Shown here piece after piece: positions 46,856 to 53,902 of a stretch of 53,902 nt of DNA; positions within the stretch are counted from its first letter, which is position 1; each line of letters begins with the position of its first letter. Location: NCBI GenBank assembly GCA_009602735.1, contig WELA01013488.1, positions 1 through 53,902 of the forward strand, read 5' to 3'. The notes beneath the pieces are model-generated. The model worked only from the letters and a program-made list of their open reading frames with translations, did not search any database and had not been told where the DNA came from. Position numbers and translations under genes: made by a program. Source of the stretch: Mesotaenium endlicherianum (taxonomy: Eukaryota > Streptophyta > Zygnematophyceae > Zygnematales > Mesotaeniaceae).

Positions 46856-49186
46856 TCGGCTCACGCTCCTTCGAGGCACCATCCCGTCCTTGCTCTGCTT
46901 CTTCTTCCGCTTGTGCACCACCCCCTCTGGACCCCATGCCCGTGATTCTTTGACATGGGAAATTGACCACATGAGCACCACTTTTGTGAAGGTCTAAGCT
47001 CGCACCACTCTCCTTCCTAATGCCCTCAAGCAGACCCCTTTCACTTGAGAACCATTTGCGTTTGAGTCCTCTTCTAGTCTGACGGGGTGTTTCTCGACCC
47101 TCATGGGCTGCTCCCTCCACTCTGCCGCTACTTCCTGCCTCGAGCAAGCACCTCCTATGAAGCTCGCAGCGAACTGCCGCGATTCCCAGGCTAGGAGGAA
47201 GGGATGCATCCCCTTCCAGTGGCATCGCTTCCGACTTCGGAACAGTTCCCAGGAGCATGTGGCAAGCTGTGATGAAGCCAGCAAGTCTATCGGTTGGCAC
47301 CCTCTCCGTCATCTCCATTTCAAGAGGCTGAGGCGCAGTATTTTTTTCTGCCTTCTCTCGGCTACCCTCTGTATCAGTCCCTCTACTTGTGCATGCTTCC
47401 TCATCCCCAGCCCCGACGAGGACATGTGCCCTTACATGGGGGGTAGACCCATCCCCAGCCTCTGCATTACTGCCATTCGCCTGATTGCTGATGGTCATGT
47501 GCTTCCTTTTTTTGCCACCCTCTTGAATGTGCAACATCTGTGCACCGGCGGGAGGACTCGAAGTAGACACGGTGCTCGCACAGAGCTTAAACAGGTCAAG
47601 AGCCTTGGTGACCCTTCCTCTCATGAAGTGTACCTGGGCCACATCAAAAAGAATAAGGCTCCTCAGTTGCGCTGGAAGAGTGTTCCCTCTGCTCCGTCGT
47701 CCCGGCTCCATGGCCCCTCGGCTGCTCTCCTGAGTTGCAAACTTCACAGCATGGGCCTCACTGGCTGTTTCTTGGCTTCTTTCGACCTCTTCCTGACTAG
47801 CCTGGATTAGCACCCCACCACTCGCACCCCTGAGGTCCATCTCCTCAGCATCAGGCGCCTCACCCCCTACTCCCTCTCTTGTTGCTCCTGATTCACCTGA
47901 CCGTCTTACCCTGACACCGTATCCTTGTGCAGGCTCAGCCCCTGCCCGTTGCTCCTCGAAGTCTCCAGCACGCTCGAGTATCCTCTCAAGAAACTGCAAT
48001 GATCCCACTTCATCTTCTGGCAGACCATTCTCTGCCTGCTCAGGGCTGTCCTGAGGGATGACCAGTGTCAAACTCCCCCCACTAGCACCTCTGAAGCTCT
48101 CTGATGCCGCCAGCTCAGCCTCGAGGCTGCTCCCAAGGCTTCTGTCACCATTCTCCTGTACCTCTGCCGCTTCTTTTCTGCTGAGAAGCTTATCCTTTGG
48201 CGCGAATGAGCCAAAATTGGGCGCAGCTGAGCCTACCGGGTGAGAATCCAAAGCGTTGCGCAGCATCCAGCGGTGCAAAGCACATAGGTGTAGCAGCGAG
48301 CGGTCTGGATCATGCTCTAGCAGAGCTCTCAGCAGCGTCAGCTGATGCTTCTGGGACGGGATGAGAGTCTCAATATCAGGCAATGATAGCCCCACAAAGG
48401 TCGCCACTCGAGCAGCTCGCTCGGCCAGGAGCTCTGCCGTGCGACCAGCAGACTTGCTGAGAGCTAGAGGTGCTCCAGCAGCCACGGGTGACCTCGAGGT
48501 GGCCCCATTGTTGAGAAAGGTAGGCGAATCCTGATCGACAAGGGATGCGATGTTACCACTTCCGCCTGCGGTTGGAATTTTCTGAATGAAGGTGGCCTGA
48601 AAGGAATGATGAGGCATGACAGTTACAAGGTAAAAACCTCATTAGTTGCACGTATCAAAGCAAGTATGCAGCTGTTAGCTCTTGCATATTGAAGTTTAGG
48701 GTCGATGGCCCCCCCCGCATGCCTTGATCACCTGATTTAGATATCATCCAAGAATTTTACGGCAATGCTTCTGTTATGTGAGACGGACGAGCTGCACACA
48801 ACTTATATTCTATCTGCACCGTAGCTTAACGTGCTTGAGGAGATTGGCCGACTACCTATAGTCCACACCAATGTCTTTATATAAAGTACAGATGGAGGCT
48901 TGCTACATACCAAAGCAACTTCAGCTGATACCTTCAGCAGGCCTTACCTATGAGAGTTGACAAATACTTTTTGTACAGGAAAAAGTCAAGCTGACGTCGT
49001 CATACTTAGAAAGCAGTTGTAGGAAAGACTGACCTGATCAAGGAAAGCAATAATGAGCTCCTGAGCTGATGGAAACGTAAGAGCGCCTTGTTGGAGGTCA
49101 GACAAGTGCTCTTCCAGCCGTTCTGGCAGCAATAGAAAGTCAATCCAGAAGGAGGGCAGCAGTAGCTCGCTTCTAGGTGCCTCCAT
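42473..49186 (-). CDS. INTS8: Integrator complex subunit 8 (INTS8), expanded
   Basis: Five exons in coding order: 49034-49186, 43791-48596, 43294-43365, 42950-43117, 42473-42673; 5400 nt, 1799 residues, against about 995 in human. INTS8 is a TPR-like scaffold of the nuclear Integrator complex and helps recruit PP2A to RNA polymerase II. Resemblance to human INTS8: N terminus FWIDFLLLPERLEEHL (human WFEFLLEESLLEKHL), LHLCALHRWMLRNALDSHPV, DRLAGFITACHMLL (human KRLAGYCQACDVLV), and at the end LYLRAGAVHSDDY (human YYLQAGAVCSDFF), VQRMTSALRAVG, AAAYFDCIWE (human DSYYDYIWD). The extra length is mostly low-complexity insertion in exon 2: E/Q runs, seven Q near 46530, and G runs near 46170. All junctions are GT-AG and phase 0. 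Confidence 0.87.
46150..46185 (-). repeat. Glycine-coding GGA/GGC repeat in INTS8
   Basis: A CTCCTCCT run on the plus strand encodes eight or more glycines on the minus strand, inside a region unlikely to be structured. Confidence 0.8.
46517..46552 (-). repeat. CAG repeat encoding polyglutamine in INTS8
   Basis: CTG repeats on the plus strand give seven consecutive glutamines after GE. A second Q/E array (QEQEQEQEQEEEEEE) is encoded near 46810-46858. Confidence 0.85.
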
Positions 49187-50285
49187 CGCTGCGGCTGCTT
49201 CACTATGCTTGACGAGTGATTACTTTTCTTGGTGCCAGTACTTTTCTTGGTGCCAGCCACGAACGTCAGAATGTATACTTGCAAAGTTCTTCATCACTTC
49301 CAGACAGAACCCCGTTGTCCATGTGTAAAATGATGAACTTTGAGAGTGCTTGAAGGAGTTGGAACACGTCAATCCTACAACCTAAGCCTGGCCAAGCCTC
49401 ACGAAAGAGAAGCATTGAAACTTCCACTGCCTACCACGCGCTCCACAGCCGTTCAGCTGATATATGCGTTCACTATGCTTTTGCAAACGAAGTCATTCTT
49501 GTTCTGAAACTCCTCATACACTTCTTTCTAACTTTTACATGTTTGCGTATCAAACCAACGCGAATGTTAATTACCCGTGATTTCTGAACGTCACTCGTTT
49601 TCGTTGCGCTGTCGTCGTGCCTTGAGTGTATTCATTTCGTAAGCTTTTCTGTCAAAAACTTTACGTAGAGCTGCTCATCGAAACCAGTCACAGGTTTCAT
49701 CTGGTTTCATCCTCATTATTGGCCTTTCTATGGACTCGCCCGTTGACAAGGTCTGCGGCGATTAAATAGAGCTTGACTCACTCTGACTTCGATCTTCAAG
49801 GCTGTACCTTTCGGCACTGGTCCGTATCGGCAAGGTTGAGAAAGAAGATGACCTTGCATGCATGAGCTTGTGCTAAATGTGGCTGAAACAACGTGGTTGC
49901 CAATTTTTCGAATAGAATTTTTTCAAGGTAGCATATGTGCGACTGTTGTCAAAAAGTTGTAGCGGACCATACAACAAATGACGGATGCTACAATATCTTC
50001 CTCCTCGGTGCCCATGTTCGTCCTTTGCAAAGGAGATTGTAAAAGAGTACCAGCTATTACTGCAAGATACCAAGAAGCATGGACAGGAAGCAACATTTAC
50101 GTATCATTTAAAATCAGCCGAGAGCAAAGAGTTTGGATCTTCCAAATGTTGAAAGCCTCCTGCTCAGACGCAAATGATATCTTCAGTTTTACTAATGGAA
50201 AGAATGAGGGCAGTAAAGACGCCACCGGTCATTCTCAACCTAGTAGGCGTCTCAGCTATGCTTCAATGAGGACACAAACGGCAGC
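49187..50285. other. Spacer between DXR and INTS8 (same strand); no gene seen
   Basis: About 1.1 kb that must hold the INTS8 promoter and DXR 3' UTR. A short tandem duplication, TACTTTTCTTGGTGCCAG-like, lies at about 49220-49258. No frame recognised. Confidence 0.45.
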
Positions 50286-53200
50286 TTATGCCGCCACAGG
50301 CGCCATGCTGGAAGCGATTTCAGCAACATAGCGACGGGCCCACAGGTCATAGTGGACAATCTCCTCTAGGTTGGGAAGGAGCACCAACTCCTCCTTGTGC
50401 TTGTCGCATGTTTTTTCAATCACCTTCACGATATCCAGATATGATATTCTGCCACAAGGAATAGGCACAAAAAAACACTCGCACCGGGGCGCTTGAGCAA
50501 CCGGCGTCTCATTTTGCTAGTGGCAGTCTCCAATGAATGCATGCAGATAAGGTAGGTAACGCGACATCACTGTCATACGACAGTTCAAGCATCATGCCCC
50601 TGCCCTCAAGAAGTACAGAAAGGCACCAGAAGAAGGATGTGCAACGTGGCGTGGCACACACACCACTTTCCAAAAGATGCAGAGCAATCAAACAGCAGCA
50701 CCTCAAACTGTACAGTTGTCACTCTTGGAGTCCGTGTCACACGAGGAGCCAGGGCCTTATGATCGGATAACAGTCCTTCTAACTCCAAAACTATGTCGCC
50801 AATAAGTCCAAGCAGGGGCAGGAGCAGCAGCAGGAGGGGCGAAGGGGTGGGAGTGGGATGCGTACTTCTCGTCCAAGAACATCTCGACAGCCTGCTCGTT
50901 GGCTGCACTGAGGACACCTGTCATGGTGCCCCCTGCCCTGCCGGCCGCATACGACAGGTCCATGCTGGGGTACTTGGCCCTGTCTGGCGCCCTGAACGTC
51001 AAGTCTCCCATCCTGCAACCCCCACACCCCAGAGAGGAAGGCCGCTGGTTGGTTCACAGTGGTTGTGCCACTTGGCAGGTGGCAGTTTGCGAGTTCCACT
51101 TTGGCCGAAGCCAATCAATCTGCGAGCGCCACTAGACAAGCAACAAGCAACGTGTGACTCCAGTCAGCTTCGCCCTGAGCGGGCTGTGCTCCTAGGGCGG
51201 CCACTAGACAAGCAACAAGCAACGTGTGACTCCAGTCAGCTTCGCCCTGAGCGGGCTGTGATCCCAGGGCGGCTGTCAACGAGGAGCCAGAAAAGCTTTC
51301 TGAAGAGGAGATGAGCCGTGCTCGAAGACAGCTGCTCTCTTCTTGCGATCAGAAACTGACCCAGGCTGACTGACTGACTCCGAGGCACGGCCGCCGCGTG
51401 CCAGGTAAAGGCGCTGCATGCAACACTCCATGAAGCGGACAAGCTTCCCTTGATCAGGACCACGTTATCCAGACCCAGGGTCATGAGAATACGAATGAAG
51501 AGAGGAGAAAGCATACGGGAGGGAAGAGGAGCAATGTGCGTGCATGGTTGTACGACATGCACAGTGCAAATTTGACGTTGCAGCGCAGAAAACGCGTGCA
51601 TGAAAAAAAGCCGTGGGGGAGATGAAGTGCTGCAATCCACCAACAAGTGACATCTGTGTGCGGTTGCTGGCGTACAAGTCCAACACCCGCCCTTAACTCA
51701 CGGGTCTCTCTAGGCACAAACAGCATTCTTCTAAAGTACAACTTCTTAAAGAACGACACATTGCCCACGAGTCATGAGGGGACCACCGGGAAGCGAGGGA
51801 GAAAGAGAGGGACTATTGCTAGAAGGCGCGTAAGGACATCGGCGGATATGGGCGGGAGGGTGGTGAAGCGGAGACGCACTTGACGAAGTCCAGGCGCGGC
51901 CAGGTGGTCTCGGAGCACGCGATGCGGTCGGGCCACGACATGGTGTACAGGATGGGCAGCCGCATGTCGGGCCACCCCAGCTGCGCCAGCACAGAGGAGT
52001 CCTGTTGCCCCCACCCCCCCACCCCAGATGCGCCACACGAGGCGGACAAAGGAAGGTGGTGAGAAAGAAATGTCGCCCCCTCGGGCGTGCCGAGGCCAGG
52101 CGTGTGCACAGCTGCTGCTCGCAAAGGCTTGCGGCTTCCTGCTTCAGGTGTGTCATTGGAAGCGCCTCACTGTTCTTACTTGCCCTACCCTGGGGCGGGC
52201 GTTGCATATGCGCAGGAGTGTCGTGGTCTGGGACTTGTGCAGAACCAATTGTTTGGTCGATAGAATGGCATCAGGGTGTCAAGAGAGAAAATGCGAGAAT
52301 GGCACCGTAAGAACTAGTAACACAAATAGAGCATGCGGACGATCGCATACAAGGACAGCACGCGGGCACATACACGCACACAGAGATAGATCAATAGAGA
52401 GAGAGAAAGAGAGAGGGAGAGGGAGAGGGAGAGAGCTGACCTGAGTCTCAACCATGGAGTGGATGATGCTCTGGGGGTGGATGACAATGTCGATGTTGTC
52501 GTAGCTGGCGCCGTACAGGTAGTGCGCCTCTATCACCTCCAGCCCCTGCACGCCCCCGCTCAAACACCCTTCCACCCCTGCGAAGGTCTCAAACAGCACA
52601 GGAGAGGGCTCCTCCACTCCCTTCAAGTGGAAGCTCAAATGACACTCCCCCCTTCCAGCCGCAAATCAGACTGGGCCCGACTTGTAGCACGTCTGTCTGT
52701 CTGCGTGTGGGAGTCAATTGGAATCCAAAGAGGGCAACGTGCCCCCGCCGGGCAGGAGGGACCTCATGACGAACGCGGCAGCCCCCCACCCCCAACACAC
52801 ACAGACATGCACAAGCTGTGACTAAGTTCCACTAAGTCCGTCAGATCCCACTTAGACGTGCTCGCGTGAAGACTAGTGCCAGCAGTAGGCTGGAGAGGTG
52901 CCAGCAGCCCCAACCCCAGGTGGAGGCCTTTGCATATCGGTCTGACGACATCAACATCCCAGCTGGTGCCCCTCATGCTGGCCTGACATGTTCAGCCCAC
53001 GAGCAAGCTATCTGCTAAAGCATATGCCCAGCAGCTAAGTGCTGGAGCTCCTAAATATGATGGCGCTCCAAGGGAGGGGGGGGGGGAGAGCCAGATGGCG
53101 AGACACTAGGCAGGCAGCCAGGCGGGTGGGCAGGCGGGCAGATAGCAGTACCTTGTTCATGAGGGTGGCGGAGTCGACGGTGATCTTGCGGCCCATGGAC

Positions 53201-53789
53201 CAGTTGGGGTGCTTGAGTGCGTCGGCCGGCTTCACCTCCTTCAGCTTCTCCACGGGCCAGTCCCTGCTCCCTCGCTCCCGCCCACCCCAGGATGCCACTC
53301 GTCAGCTCCTCATTAGAAAAAGAGAGGGAGGAGGAGCAGGAAAAGGTGGAGCTTGGAAGCCCGTGTTGCGCATCGTCTCCTCAGGAATGGAAGAGTACCA
53401 CAAGGGCCCCGACTTTAGACAACCACAACACTCGGCAACTCACACCAAGGGCCCCTCCAACCGCCGTAAGCAGAGGCCTGGAGGCCCGTCGCAGCCCTCT
53501 CGCCCTCCCCCCATGCCTTCTATGCATTGAGTTACGCTCCCAGCCCTCTCCGCCCCCCACTGACCGACTGACTCTTTCAGCACGAGACACTGCCGGCATC
53601 CTTCTTCACAATACGCCACGCGGACGATGTATGAGTGCCTGAGTGAGAGCACACGTGCCACAGGCAAGAGCGGGGGCAAGAGAAGAGAAGGAAGAACAAG
53701 AGCAGCGTGGGAGGATGAGACCTGAAGGCGCCGCCCGAGGCGGTGAGGATGATGCGGCGCAGGCCGCCCTCCGGAAGCCCCTGGATGCA
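50286..53789 (-). CDS. DXR: 1-deoxy-D-xylulose 5-phosphate reductoisomerase (DXR), 3' part
   Basis: DXR converts DXP to MEP, the committed step of the plastid MEP isoprenoid pathway, using NADPH and a divalent metal. Six exons are visible, coding order 53722-53789, 53152-53263, 52441-52545, 51880-52001, 50866-51012, 50286-50448, with consistent GT-AG junctions. They start at [20 protein letters not shown], run through [20 protein letters not shown] joined to [59 protein letters not shown] and end with [16 protein letters not shown] and a TAA. The residues equivalent to E. coli His209, Trp212, Met214, Asn227, Lys228, Glu231 and His257 are all kept. The transit peptide and NADPH-binding domain lie beyond the right edge, so the entry is partial at its 5' end. 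Confidence 0.96.
51128..51271. repeat. 72-bp tandem duplication in a DXR intron
   Basis: Two adjacent near-identical 72-bp units, each starting GCCACTAGACAAGCAACAAG and ending in a variant of CCTAGGGCG. Few differences, so recent. Confidence 0.92.
52391..52437. repeat. GA/CT microsatellite in a DXR intron
   Basis: [24 protein letters not shown] purine run ending next to a donor site; on the transcribed strand it is a long pyrimidine tract just inside the intron. Confidence 0.85.
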
Positions 53790-53902
53790 CTGCACCTCCC
53801 CAACACCCCCGCCCCACCGCTGCCCCTGTCAGCAGCAGCAAGCAGGTGCTGCGGGCAGACAAACAGCACAGCCCCCTCCCTCCTCCCCCCTCTTCCTCCC
53901 CC

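Overview
The window begins with ten to eleven copies of the plant-type telomere unit (CCCTAAA on this strand), so it is the left end of a chromosome from a member of the green lineage. The unit, the plastid-type MEP-pathway enzyme, the plant-type non-phosphorylating GAPDH and an initiator-tRNA-Met-primed chromovirus all fit Viridiplantae. Intron-rich genes together with very long low-complexity proteins suggest a green alga, but I cannot name the species.

Layout. 1-4664 is subtelomere: telomere, a ~320-bp direct repeat present twice, and a diverged solo LTR between the copies. 4665-9033 (+) is a complete ten-exon GAPN gene. 10507-22620 is a transposon nest: a solo LTR with perfect target duplications, then a decayed DNA transposon (minus strand) split by a full-length 8.8-kb Ty3/gypsy chromovirus. 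22625-25473 is AT-rich repeat-bearing DNA. 25474-29928 (-) is a six-exon folate/pteridine (BT1 family) transporter, facing a four-exon Kelch gene at 31361-33356 (+). 33970-37603 is repeat-derived: a tandem duplication with a nested MITE, a 240-bp insertion of mitochondrial cox1 (NUMT), and Tourist-like MITE sequence on both sides of it. 39473-41955 holds fragments of one or two unrecognised membrane-protein genes. 42473-49186 (-) is a five-exon Integrator subunit 8 gene with one 4.8-kb exon. 50286-53789 (-) is the 3' part of DXR, which runs off the right edge.

The host genes do not form a pathway with each other: GAPN is cytosolic carbon/NADPH metabolism, DXR is plastid isoprenoid synthesis, INTS8 is nuclear transcription control, BT1 is pteridine transport, and the Kelch protein is of unknown role.

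The most interesting object is the chromovirus at 13342-22179. It has (i) what reads as a textbook -1 ribosomal frameshift signal in the gag/pol overlap (slippery heptamer, 7-nt spacer, perfect 10-bp hairpin), (ii) an intact extra 500-codon ORF after the chromodomain that has no membrane segment and that I do not recognise, and (iii) three copies of the polypurine-tract motif, two of them between pol and the extra ORF. Exon structures of the host genes were built by hand from splice sites, phase and remembered family conservation; all summed lengths are multiples of three.
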